Shown: positions 49,542-57,980 of the stretch, piece by piece
How positions within the stretch are numbered: position 1 is the first letter of the stretch
How the letters are laid out: each line of letters starts with the position of its first letter
NCBI GenBank assembly: GCA_023212645.1
Contig: JALBYC010000014.1
Coordinates: forward strand, 62,001 to 126,000
From: Farysia itapuensis
Taxonomy: Eukaryota; Basidiomycota; Ustilaginomycetes; Ustilaginales; Ustilaginaceae
DNA: 64,000 nucleotides
Reading direction: 5' to 3'
Notes under the pieces: model-generated
What the model saw: only the letters and a program-made list of their open reading frames with translations
Database searches by the model: none
What the model was told of the DNA's origin: nothing
Made by a program: the position numbers and the translations under genes

Positions 49542-51341
49542 ATGAGCAGCAGCAAGGATCACAAGGATTTGAATCCCTTCCAGGTTGACGACGATCAGTC
49601 AGCATCGGAAACTCCTGCGAATGTGCCGTTCACATCACATGATGACGAAGACGACGATGGCGGATGGGCTGGTCCTTCTGCCCCAAGTACAAAAATAACC
49701 GCACCCACATCACCAGCCGGCACGCCCCGTGCGACCTTTGCATCACCGCTCTCCGTCATTGAGATTGTAGACGCACAAAAATCAGGAGATGGCGCTTCCT
49801 CCTTTATCGTATATGTGATCCAAAACGGCAACAGTGTTGCAAAACGAAGGTATTCAGAGTTCGAGGCTCTGCGCGAAGGCCTGATCCGTCTGCATCCTAC
49901 TATCATCATTGCACCCATCCCTTCCAAGCATACATTCTCCGACTATGCAGCAAAGCAAAGCAAGGCCAAGGAAGATGCGACCATCATTGCTCGACGAAAG
50001 CGTATGTTGCAGAGCTTTCTCAGACGGTGTGACAACCATCCAAAGCTGCGGGGGGACGAGCTGTTGACTAAGTTTTTGGACGGACGCTACCAATGGAACG
50101 AAATCGCTACCTCGCCACCACTTGTGCATCTTCCCAAGAACAATCTTCGTGCACCCGTGCAGAATCCAGCAGATCCGCATGCGAGTCCTGCCTATGCCTA
50201 CCTACCACTCCCCTCTTCTGTCACTGCCCTCAGGGAGCCCAACCAACGTTTTCTCGACTCAGAGGCATTTACGAATCGCTTCGCGAACCATCTGTCGGGC
50301 AGCATGGAAAAGGTGAATCGGCGCCTAATGCGACGCTGGACCGAAGCATCAACAGACTACGCCGAGCTTGGCGCCATTCTGAACGGGTTTTCCCTGACTG
50401 AGTCAGGTCAGCTTGCCACTGCCATTGAGCGGACAGGGCAAGCGGCCGACTCCAGCTACATTGCAACCGGCCACATGCTGAAAGAATGGGAAGAGAAGTT
50501 TACAGAACCGCTTCACGAATATACGCAATTTGCTGCCATCCTGCAAAAGCTGCTCAAATGGCGTCATCTCAAGCATTTGCAGTACGAGCTTGCGCAAGAT
50601 GCGCTCGAGGCGAAAAAGACGCAGCTGGAGGAGCTCGAAAGGGTCGAGGCCGAGGCAAAGCGGCTGGAAGAAGCACTTGAACGTGGAGGAGTTGGTCTGC
50701 TAAACGGAGGTGGACGCGTCTCAGGCGGCGGTATCGACGCCAATGGTATTCGCGACGGGGTTGGGTCTGGATTCCGACCCAAGTCGTCCATCTACGGTCG
50801 GAGCAGCGAGGACGAACAGGCACCAAATCGAACCAGTAGCGAGCTTGCGGCAGGGACAGAAGGCACTGAGAGTAGTCCTAGCAAAGCGAACACGAATCGA
50901 GCTGCATCGCCGCCTGCTTCGCCCTCCAAAAGAGTGCCATCCAAGTCGTCTGGCTACGGACTCTTGGGCGCCATCACGCACACTTTCCAGAGTGTCATGG
51001 ACGTCGACCGCGATGCTTCCCGACGAAGCAACATATCCAAACTTGGAGAGGAGATCACGATGTTGGAAGAAGGCCTGGCTCTCACCTCGAACGACCTTCA
51101 CTATGCCACCACCGCCATTCAGCAGGACCTAGACCGATTCCAACGGCAAAAAGTCAGCGATTTCAAGGACATGATGCTCGACTTTGCAAAAACACATCGA
51201 GAGTACTGCAACACGAATCTGGAGAACTGGAAACAGGCCCAGGCCGAAATCGATAAGGTGGAAAAACCTCGCGATATGCCAGACAGCAGCCTCAATCGAC
51301 GTGACACCGACACCACTTCCGCACACACCGCAAGATCTTAA
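49542..51341 (+). CDS. ATG20: Sorting nexin Atg20/Snx41 type (PX-BAR)
   Basis: This 599-residue protein has an acidic, disordered start, a PX domain (about 70-185) and a C-terminal helical BAR-like part. The PX core includes RRYSEFEALREGLIRLHPT, IAPIPSKHTFSDYAAKQSKA and RKRMLQSFLRRCDNHPKL. These segments are typical of Snx41/Atg20, which binds PtdIns3P on endosomes and works with Snx4 in cargo retrieval and selective autophagy. A low-complexity Gly/Ser insert (about 390-500) interrupts the helical region, as in other Snx41 proteins. The first in-frame ATG is at 49506, but the ATG at 49542 (MSSSKDHKDLNPF) gives a family-like N terminus. Whether it is Atg20 or Snx41 cannot be decided because many fungi have one gene for both. 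Confidence 0.83.
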   Translation: MSSSKDHKDLNPFQVDDDQSASETPANVPFTSHDDEDDDGGWAGPSAPSTKITAPTSPAGTPRATFASPLSVIEIVDAQKSGDGASSFIVYVIQNGNSVAKRRYSEFEALREGLIRLHPTIIIAPIPSKHTFSDYAAKQSKAKEDATIIARRKRMLQSFLRRCDNHPKLRGDELLTKFLDGRYQWNEIATSPPLVHLPKNNLRAPVQNPADPHASPAYAYLPLPSSVTALREPNQRFLDSEAFTNRFANHLSGSMEKVNRRLMRRWTEASTDYAELGAILNGFSLTESGQLATAIERTGQAADSSYIATGHMLKEWEEKFTEPLHEYTQFAAILQKLLKWRHLKHLQYELAQDALEAKKTQLEELERVEAEAKRLEEALERGGVGLLNGGGRVSGGGIDANGIRDGVGSGFRPKSSIYGRSSEDEQAPNRTSSELAAGTEGTESSPSKANTNRAASPPASPSKRVPSKSSGYGLLGAITHTFQSVMDVDRDASRRSNISKLGEEITMLEEGLALTSNDLHYATTAIQQDLDRFQRQKVSDFKDMMLDFAKTHREYCNTNLENWKQAQAEIDKVEKPRDMPDSSLNRRDTDTTSAHTARS

Positions 51342-51455
51342 CTTTCCGACCTCGTATGCACCGTCGCTCTCGTAAACACGTTTTCCGCGCGTGTGCGTAA
51401 TAGCTATGGAATCACATGACGGATCTATATTGCAAAATGAGCCATTCATATGAGT

Positions 51456-52460
51456 TTAACGATTGTCTTGTAGCGCTTGTGAGACCAGAGCGAGGAATTG
51501 CTGCTTGTTGTGGGTCGGATGAGATGCTTGGTAGAGGCTGAGGGCTCCCCGGATGATGTCTTTGACTGCAGCGCTAGTACTTGTACTCAGCTGCTGATCT
51601 GGAAGCTGTACTGTTGGAGGGCGAACGCTGGCATTGGGCGATGGACCATCCCCGTCTTGTGGCTGTTGGTCATACGAAGCCCAGTAATCGTCTGCTTCAC
51701 CATCGTCTGACGGTAAAGCAGCAGTAGCTTGTTTCGGGGAAACCTCTGCTTCTTCCTCGTATCCTGCCCAAAAGTCGTTGGGGTTGTTGATACATTCGGC
51801 GGCCTGATCCTGATGGTCTTCGCTATCTGGATGTGCATCGCAGGTATGTGTCCAGGGGTGCAAGCCGTGCTGACGTAAACTCTCGGGAGTGGGTGAGCCG
51901 TCGCCAGGGATGGGACTCTCGTCGGTGATGTTCTCAAAGCGGACAGATCCATCCGACGAGCGAACGAGGGTGAGTGTCAATGCATGCTGCTTGTTGATGG
52001 GCAGCTGAAGCAAGACGAGTCTCTTTCCTTCGACTTGATGCCATGCTGTCGAGCAGAGTTTGGCATACACCACGTCCTGCTCGACTGCGCGATGCGTGTT
52101 CAGCCGCCTTAGACTGTCACGGATGACGAACAGTCCTTCGGCCACGCGCTCGACGAGACTCGCACCTTGCTCGTTATCCCCCAGATTGGTCACTAGCCAG
52201 GATGCGAAATTGTGCCGAGACTGCTTGCGTTCCACCGGCGGTATGGAATATTCGGACAGATCGGATGAGTCTGGCAAGCTGTGCGGGTCGGCTCCATCCA
52301 GCTCGTAGGCAATGGGTGGGGTTGATGGTATACCGAGCAGACGATGGCGCATGCGCAGATTCTCAGACAACTGCTCCGGTAGCAGCGTCGGCGGCTGCAC
52401 CAGAAACAGAGACGTCAACACTCCCGTGAGCGTTGGCTCCTGCGCATAGTGGCTCGCCAT
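51456..52460 (-). CDS. Hypothetical protein with DFWAGYEEE/DYWASYDQQ motifs
   Basis: This single-exon gene encodes 334 residues. I do not recognise a family. The N-terminal 190 residues look folded (ASHYAQEPTLTGVLTSLFLV start; LVLLQLPINKQHALTLTLVR). The C-terminal part is acidic and contains two similar short motifs, NDFWAGYEEE and DDYWASYDQQ, then a final helix (KQQFLALVSQALQDNR). There is no signal, membrane segment or catalytic motif. It diverges from EXO5 across 224 bases and converges on ATG20 with 114 bases between. The paired WxxY motifs suggest short linear binding sites, which is inference. Confidence 0.75.
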   Translation of the reverse strand: MASHYAQEPTLTGVLTSLFLVQPPTLLPEQLSENLRMRHRLLGIPSTPPIAYELDGADPHSLPDSSDLSEYSIPPVERKQSRHNFASWLVTNLGDNEQGASLVERVAEGLFVIRDSLRRLNTHRAVEQDVVYAKLCSTAWHQVEGKRLVLLQLPINKQHALTLTLVRSSDGSVRFENITDESPIPGDGSPTPESLRQHGLHPWTHTCDAHPDSEDHQDQAAECINNPNDFWAGYEEEAEVSPKQATAALPSDDGEADDYWASYDQQPQDGDGPSPNASVRPPTVQLPDQQLSTSTSAAVKDIIRGALSLYQASHPTHNKQQFLALVSQALQDNR

Positions 52461-52684
52461 GCCCTTCGATGAGCACGAGACTGTCGGTCGTATGTCAAAG
52501 ACCCCTAGCGCCCTTTTTTCTTTGAGCCTTTAGGTGAACCCTTGTTGGCTGTCGCCATCGCGGCCAAATTTGACAGTCTGTCCAACGATCCATCTCTCTG
52601 TGTTGGTGTGGAGGCATTGGAGCTCAACTGAGCCACCACCCGGACAATGCTGGCGAGCGTCGACATCTGTCTACAATCGTCCTC

Positions 52685-54739
52685 ATGACCAGAGGCGAAA
52701 GCAGTCAGGATGTCCAGGGTGAGACTAGCGCTTCCTCACTACCACCAGCTCCTCGACTTAGAGGCCGAAGAGAGAGGAAACCGCCGACGTCGCTGCCTGA
52801 CCATTTCAGTCGTAAAGGGTATCTGTCAGTATCAGATCTGATCGGACCTTCGTGGTGCGAGTACAGCTATCAGTATGGCATCCTGTCCATGTCGCATCTT
52901 CCGCCCTCACAGCGACCGCAGACCATCACGACCGAGGGCGGCCAAACACTCTCTGCCAGCGTTCATCGGGTCGAGGAGCGGGAAAAAGTCCTGGAAGGTG
53001 GTAAAGCCGTCCACACGGTGCTCGAGCGCCAAGTAGCGCCTGTACAAGTTGCTGTACAGACTGAGACCCGTGAAGATGTCTGGGCGCTTCGACTGCTCAA
53101 CATCTGGTGCGACGTGCAAGCCCTGTTGCAACTCGACCCCTGCAACTCGGGCACGCTCAAGGGCGCAGCGAAACAGAAGCGCTGTGTGCGAGAGGTGCCG
53201 GTCTACGGATGGATTCACGGCGTGCTTGTCATGGGTGTCATTGACGAGATCGAGAAGCGTGGCACAGCAAGTGATGTGAAAAGGAAGCCCGTCAAGACCT
53301 GGGCTAGTCAAGATGAGTGGAAGCGGGAACAGCAGCGCAAGCCAAAGACAAGTCCCACCAAGACCAAAGAAGCGGCAAAGGGACATGTCTCACTCGCCAC
53401 CTTCTTCCAAAAGGCACCGCCCACCACAGACATTGACCCAGACGAAGCAGATGATACGGAGCATTCGCAAAGTTCGGAGCCTGGGTGGGGATACTTTCTC
53501 TCTGACACCAAGACGCGAATTTCGTCCTGGCTGCCGCCCAGAGAAGATCAGTACGGATCTCGAATGCAATGTATGACGTACCGACGACTGTTCGACGGAA
53601 TGTGCCTTGGTGCTTTGCTTGCAAAGCCACAAGAATCACAGAGTAACCTTCAGGATTCTCCCGACCTGGCCCAGTTCGACCCATACGCGACGCCCATGGA
53701 CTGGCGTCATACGTTTGCAGTCGAAAATCTAGACGCAGATCGCACTCTGTCGGATTCTTTCCTTGTTGATGCCATCCCGCTATGTGAAAGCTGGGGAATC
53801 GACTTGTTCCCATTTGTGAATGGCAAGTGCACCCTGGATCACATGCGCTTGCTCCTCGAACAAGGCTTATGTGAGCTCATCCGCGACGCCGGGAAAGGAC
53901 AGCATCAACCAGCAAACGCCACTGTGACTGGAGTGTTGCAGCCCGAGCTGGCGCTCAACTATCGTCAACAAAAGAGACAAAGACCAAAACGCAAGGCAAC
54001 TGCACATAGCTCACCAGCTAAACCAAAGAAAGCTCCAAGCAAAGCGATTTTCGAACAAGTTTCCAGCCAAGTGCAACCCACAATTGATACGCTGCTGATC
54101 ACGAATCCATCAGGCGAGGCCCAGGATGCTCAAGTGCTAGAGACAACGGCGTCGGTAGATGACGTGTCCGACGAAGTTCGAGCGTCTTTGGACGCCATTG
54201 AGGGTCACAACGAAGTGACGGCAGCTTTGTCGCAGGCTTTCTCAACACCGTCGTCATCTCCCAAAAAACCTGATGTGTCCGAGAAGCTCAGCGCAACGCC
54301 GATTGGAGAACAGTCTGGTAATCGCCTTGAGGAGTCGTCGTCAAATGAACAGAGCGACGAGCAAGACGAACGGAGCTCGACCACGATTGGCATTGTTCGG
54401 TTTCAGCATGCGCCAGATGACTTGGAAGCGCACCTGTCGCGGATGCTGGCAATGTGGAAGGGAGAACGGCCACTCAGAGGAGTCAGTCTATCTCAGACCA
54501 AGCGATGCTGGAAGTGCGAGTGGCGCGACGGATGTGAATGGCGCACACGCCAATCCGAGAACGCACTGCAACAGGCCGCTGGGCGAGCTGCCAAGCTTGC
54601 CAAACAAACGCACGGAGACGAGCAAGGTTTGTCAGAACTGACGACAACCGCTGCATTGGATGAAGACGAGTTCTGGAACGACGTGGACTATTCAGCTATC
54701 CAAGTCAAGGATCAAGCTGGCAATCTTCTCGATTGGTAG
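52685..54739 (+). CDS. EXO5: Exonuclease V, EXO5/DEM1 family
   Basis: This 684-residue protein matches Exo5/Dem1, a single-strand-specific 5' exonuclease that acts on mitochondrial and/or nuclear DNA and carries an iron-sulphur cluster. The first cluster cysteine is Cys58 (SWCEYSYQYG). The last three are in KRCWKCEWRDGCEWR (about Cys608, 611, 617), a spacing typical of the family. Between them lie the PD-(D/E)xK nuclease elements: VYGWIHGVLVMGVIDEIEKR supplies the Asp and LSDTKTRISSWLP the D-x-K part, followed by QYGSRMQCMTYRRLFDGM. Compared with yeast Exo5 the protein has a long Ser/acidic insert (about 450-590). The first residues are basic but not a clear mitochondrial presequence. Confidence 0.87.
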   Translation: MTRGESSQDVQGETSASSLPPAPRLRGRRERKPPTSLPDHFSRKGYLSVSDLIGPSWCEYSYQYGILSMSHLPPSQRPQTITTEGGQTLSASVHRVEEREKVLEGGKAVHTVLERQVAPVQVAVQTETREDVWALRLLNIWCDVQALLQLDPCNSGTLKGAAKQKRCVREVPVYGWIHGVLVMGVIDEIEKRGTASDVKRKPVKTWASQDEWKREQQRKPKTSPTKTKEAAKGHVSLATFFQKAPPTTDIDPDEADDTEHSQSSEPGWGYFLSDTKTRISSWLPPREDQYGSRMQCMTYRRLFDGMCLGALLAKPQESQSNLQDSPDLAQFDPYATPMDWRHTFAVENLDADRTLSDSFLVDAIPLCESWGIDLFPFVNGKCTLDHMRLLLEQGLCELIRDAGKGQHQPANATVTGVLQPELALNYRQQKRQRPKRKATAHSSPAKPKKAPSKAIFEQVSSQVQPTIDTLLITNPSGEAQDAQVLETTASVDDVSDEVRASLDAIEGHNEVTAALSQAFSTPSSSPKKPDVSEKLSATPIGEQSGNRLEESSSNEQSDEQDERSSTTIGIVRFQHAPDDLEAHLSRMLAMWKGERPLRGVSLSQTKRCWKCEWRDGCEWRTRQSENALQQAAGRAAKLAKQTHGDEQGLSELTTTAALDEDEFWNDVDYSAIQVKDQAGNLLDW

Positions 54740-54815
54740 GAAACATCTTAACACAAATACACGTAATTTCACTACGTAGCATATCATATTGCGGATGACC
54801 ATGTACACATAGCTG

Positions 54816-55772
54816 CTATGAATAGATGCGAGAGGTTATGATGGGTTCGGCGGGATCCCAAGGACCTTTGATCTCGTGCTTCCAGTTCTGCGCCCATCGC
54901 ATCCAGGCGGGACAGACAAGGGAGAGAAAGACCACGGTAAGCGTGGTCATCGCACAACCCGTGATGCTGAAAAATCCCATAGTCGTCATTGTTGCCGCGT
55001 AGAGTGTTGCGACGATGAGCAGATTGAGGCTGCTGACACTCATTCGACCACTGGCTGGCATCCGACGAATAAGCTTGCGCAGCATGGGAAACAATGCGAA
55101 AATCGAGATCGCAAGGTAAAGAAGAGTAAACACCTGTAGATTGGATTGCAGTCGCGAAGCCAGCACGACGGAAGCGCAAATGGCTGCATTGAGCGACAAA
55201 GTCTCCGACAAAGATGCAGGAGCAGCCAAGCTTGCCTTGCCTACAGCAGCAGAAGAGTAGTCTGCTAGCGTAAGGTTTACGGCAAACAGAATCGCCGAGA
55301 GCGCCCAAATGCTGTCTGATGTGGTCGACTCCGTGAGCGTTCTCAAGACGGAAGAGACAGCCAGAAGGACTAGGCACAGAATGAGCAGGCCGAGGGCGTT
55401 GCTTCCACCTCGCCTGCTTCGAGTCGTTTTCCTTTTGGTGTTCTGACGCGACAAAGTGGTAAGGGCCGAGACGCCCCAAGCAGTTGCAACAATGGCCGTT
55501 GTCGCAACCAAAGTCATCTCTGGATCAATGCTGCCGAGTCTCAGGTGCACAAAGAGAGCAACAAAAAGCATCACTGACAGAAAGTGCTGCGATATAGGTA
55601 GAGAAGCCAGAGCGAGCTCTGGGAAGGAGACTAATCTCAGGTTCGAGTTCGTGCGCAGTTCCGCCAAGAACGTGTCTGGCACGTAGTTATCCGGAAAGGG
55701 CTGCTTACGCCACAGCACCTTTGAGAACTTGCTGGACTGGATCACAGGAACATCCTGGGGAGTGTCCGACAT
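54816..55772 (-). CDS. GPI2: GPI-GlcNAc transferase subunit Gpi2/PIG-C
   Basis: This 318-residue multi-spanning ER membrane protein is a subunit of the GPI-N-acetylglucosaminyltransferase that makes the first GPI-anchor intermediate. The start matches the PIG-C signature WRKQPFPDNYVPDTFLAEL, followed by about eight hydrophobic segments. Later segments contain SSAAVGKASLAAPASLSETL and ALFPMLRKLIRRMPA, consistent with Gpi2. The length is near that of the yeast protein (280). Its ATG lies only 19 bases after the stop codon of the upstream, same-strand Mpp6-like frame, so its leader must overlap that gene or the two are co-transcribed. It converges on EXO5 with 76 bases between. Confidence 0.9.
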   Translation of the reverse strand: MSDTPQDVPVIQSSKFSKVLWRKQPFPDNYVPDTFLAELRTNSNLRLVSFPELALASLPISQHFLSVMLFVALFVHLRLGSIDPEMTLVATTAIVATAWGVSALTTLSRQNTKRKTTRSRRGGSNALGLLILCLVLLAVSSVLRTLTESTTSDSIWALSAILFAVNLTLADYSSAAVGKASLAAPASLSETLSLNAAICASVVLASRLQSNLQVFTLLYLAISIFALFPMLRKLIRRMPASGRMSVSSLNLLIVATLYAATMTTMGFFSITGCAMTTLTVVFLSLVCPAWMRWAQNWKHEIKGPWDPAEPIITSRIYS

Positions 55773-55791
55773 GATGTGCCTGACAAGATCG

Positions 55792-56613
55792 CTACTTGCG
55801 TCCGCCAGAAATGCCCTGTTTCCCGCCTCTCTTGCGGGTGTATACTACACGATCCTGATCCTTCTTTTTGCTTGCCTTGGCTTCCTTACCGGAGGGAGAA
55901 GGCGAGGGCGGCGGACCTTTGTCTGTCTTGTGGGTCTTCCTCTGTAGCGAACCTGGCTTGATGAAACCGTTCTTCTTCCCGTCAGACTTTTTCGCGCGGG
56001 GAGGCTTTGAGCTTTCTTCTAGATCCAATAGCTCGCCGTCGTCACTATTTTCGTCCGTGTCTAAGTATGGTTCGTTTCGAGAGTCGCCTTCAGCGTCTCG
56101 TGATCGTTTCCTAGAGGACTCTGCAGCTATGTTTGCTGCGGACGGAGTAACAGATTTGAACGATCCAAAGGTTTGTCGAGTGTTCGTCGAGGTCCCAGCT
56201 TCAGACGTGGTACGAGAAGACTCTCGTTCTCGATTGAGGAGCCACGCTTCGAACCCAGCCTCGTGCTCTATCTTGGTCGGAGACGCAGATGAATTGGTGT
56301 TATGGTGCGGAGTTGCTTTGGCTTTCGCGGTGAGCTGAGAGATTTTGGCAGGCGAGAGCGACCACTGTTCGTCCTCCTGTCCGTACTTGTCTGCAGCAGT
56401 AGGTGTGGAAGTGGATGGTGCCGGAGAGCCTGTTTCAGCCGCAGGGGTACTGTGTCCACTGGCAAGCTGTTTGACGGGTGTAGAAGCAGCAGAGTTTGGA
56501 GCCGATGGCGTTGAAGGTCCGGCAGCACTTCCACGTTGCATAAATTTGAGCGCTTGAACACGCCCACTTAGTCCTGTGACTGTGACTGATCGCCCTTGCG
56601 ATGGTGTCGACAT
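55792..56613 (-). CDS. Mpp6-like nuclear exosome cofactor (tentative)
   Basis: This 273-residue protein is mostly disordered, Ser/Pro/Ala- and Lys-rich, but two short motifs resemble M-phase phosphoprotein 6. These are an N-terminal LSGRVQALKFMQRG, close to the MKFMQR motif that contacts the exosome in MPP6 proteins, and RQTFGSFKSV in the middle. A basic C terminus (VVYTRKRGGKQ) follows. Mpp6 links the nuclear exosome to Mtr4 and helps degrade and process RNA. The match rests on short motifs only, so an unrelated disordered nuclear protein is possible. The stop codon is 19 bases upstream of the GPI2 start codon on the same strand. Confidence 0.6.
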   Translation of the reverse strand: MSTPSQGRSVTVTGLSGRVQALKFMQRGSAAGPSTPSAPNSAASTPVKQLASGHSTPAAETGSPAPSTSTPTAADKYGQEDEQWSLSPAKISQLTAKAKATPHHNTNSSASPTKIEHEAGFEAWLLNRERESSRTTSEAGTSTNTRQTFGSFKSVTPSAANIAAESSRKRSRDAEGDSRNEPYLDTDENSDDGELLDLEESSKPPRAKKSDGKKNGFIKPGSLQRKTHKTDKGPPPSPSPSGKEAKASKKKDQDRVVYTRKRGGKQGISGGRK

Positions 56614-56825
56614 GTCCTTCTCCTGTACCCTCCGCGCCTGTGATGGTTCGACTCGGAGAGGTCACGCAGCTGCTTCTCAAAAACTTCTTGCTCCATGCTC
56701 CACCAGAATTAAATTCAAAATTCCGAACCTCTGAACCACCCTTAGCACGATATGTTCACAAAAGTTTGTCACTACAGAGCTACTGAGGGTTACTAATCTA
56801 CTGTTGCATGATTGCAAGAGACAGT

Positions 56826-57731
56826 TCAATCACTGTCGCTGTCCCCAATGAAGCCGTCGTTCTGGCCAGGAGAGGCGCGGAAAGCTCTCGCGGGATTAAC
56901 CAAAGACGAATTACGCTGCGAAGTTCTGACCGCCGGTTCATCTTTAAGCTCGGCTGGCTGGACGTCGCTAAGACTTGGGGGCTGAAGCGGACTTGAGCGG
57001 TGTGATGGGGACGATGACGAATGAGACGAGCGTCCCTTCCGGCTTGGAGTAGTAGGGTAGGGCATGTACCGACGACCAGAGGAAGAGGGTGAAGATGTTA
57101 GCATCGTTCGGTACTTGTGCCGCTCATCCCGCAACGCTTGCTGCGCCGCTTCGAGTTGCTTCCGCAGCTGGGCGAATTCTTGATGAGACGGCGAGCCGTC
57201 TGTATCTTGTTCCGATGATTTTGACTGCGTGCGGCTTCTCGTGATCAAGAGCGTAGTGCTCAGAGCCATAGCTTTTGTCGAACCTAGACGGCCGAGCCTC
57301 AGCTTGATCGGTGTCTCTTTAGCATCCGGCTGAACACCAATATACAGCGAGATGACGGTCGAATTGGTGACAGCAGGGCTTGCACTCCAGCCGATCATAC
57401 CCTCACTCCAGGCTTTCGCCACACGAGTCGTGACTTTGTCCAGGCTTGAGCCATGTCTTTGCAAGACTGTCTGCAGTTCTGTGCCTTGCAATTTTACGCT
57501 CCACCATCCCCATTCGCACCCGACGGAGACAGTCCAGACTCCGTTCGGAGCACGAGCTTCGTTGTCAGATGATGAAGCTTTCGCCCATTTGGCCGGGCCT
57601 CCAGTGACAGTATGCGTAGCTTCTGCATACGACGATGAGACTATGAAAACAGGCACAGCATCATGCCCTGTTTGAATGACAGTAGTCAGTCCGTCGAGAC
57701 GAGATAACGATGCTTCATCGCTCGATGTCAT
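56826..57731 (-). CDS. Candidate PAXX/XRCC4-like end-joining protein (low confidence)
   Basis: From the ATG at 57731 this protein has 301 residues. The first about 165 look like an all-beta head with recurring W motifs (NGVWTVSVGCEWGWWSVKL) and a helix (LDKVTTRVAKAWSEGM). A short coiled coil (about 190-215, QLRKQLEAAQQALRDERHKY), a disordered Ser-rich linker and a C terminus reading SSLVNPARAF...GFIGDSDSD follow. This layout (beta head, coiled coil, disordered tail with SLxNP and a final acidic patch) is that of the XRCC4/XLF/PAXX superfamily, and the tail resembles that of PAXX as I remember it. No domain can be proven by eye. The longer in-frame start at 57827 adds 32 residues unlike the rest. 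It lies in a same-strand row with the permease, the Mpp6-like gene and GPI2. Confidence 0.4.
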   Translation of the reverse strand: MTSSDEASLSRLDGLTTVIQTGHDAVPVFIVSSSYAEATHTVTGGPAKWAKASSSDNEARAPNGVWTVSVGCEWGWWSVKLQGTELQTVLQRHGSSLDKVTTRVAKAWSEGMIGWSASPAVTNSTVISLYIGVQPDAKETPIKLRLGRLGSTKAMALSTTLLITRSRTQSKSSEQDTDGSPSHQEFAQLRKQLEAAQQALRDERHKYRTMLTSSPSSSGRRYMPYPTTPSRKGRSSHSSSSPSHRSSPLQPPSLSDVQPAELKDEPAVRTSQRNSSLVNPARAFRASPGQNDGFIGDSDSD

Positions 57732-57980
57732 GGCCAAAAGCAGGCCGTATACTCGCAGAGATCCGAGGTCGCCTTTGTCGGACCCATAATGCTGTGGTTT
57801 GACCAAGCGACAACATGGGGGCTTCACCTCTCAAGTCAATCGCACAATTTCGGATCTCGGAAGTTCCTCACTTTGACACAGCACCAGGAGTATGCCCAAG
57901 TTTCCCTCACACAAGAATCGACATCAATGGTCTAGGTGTGCAATGTCACTGTTTGCGTTTCCAAGAGTGGGTTGGACAAG

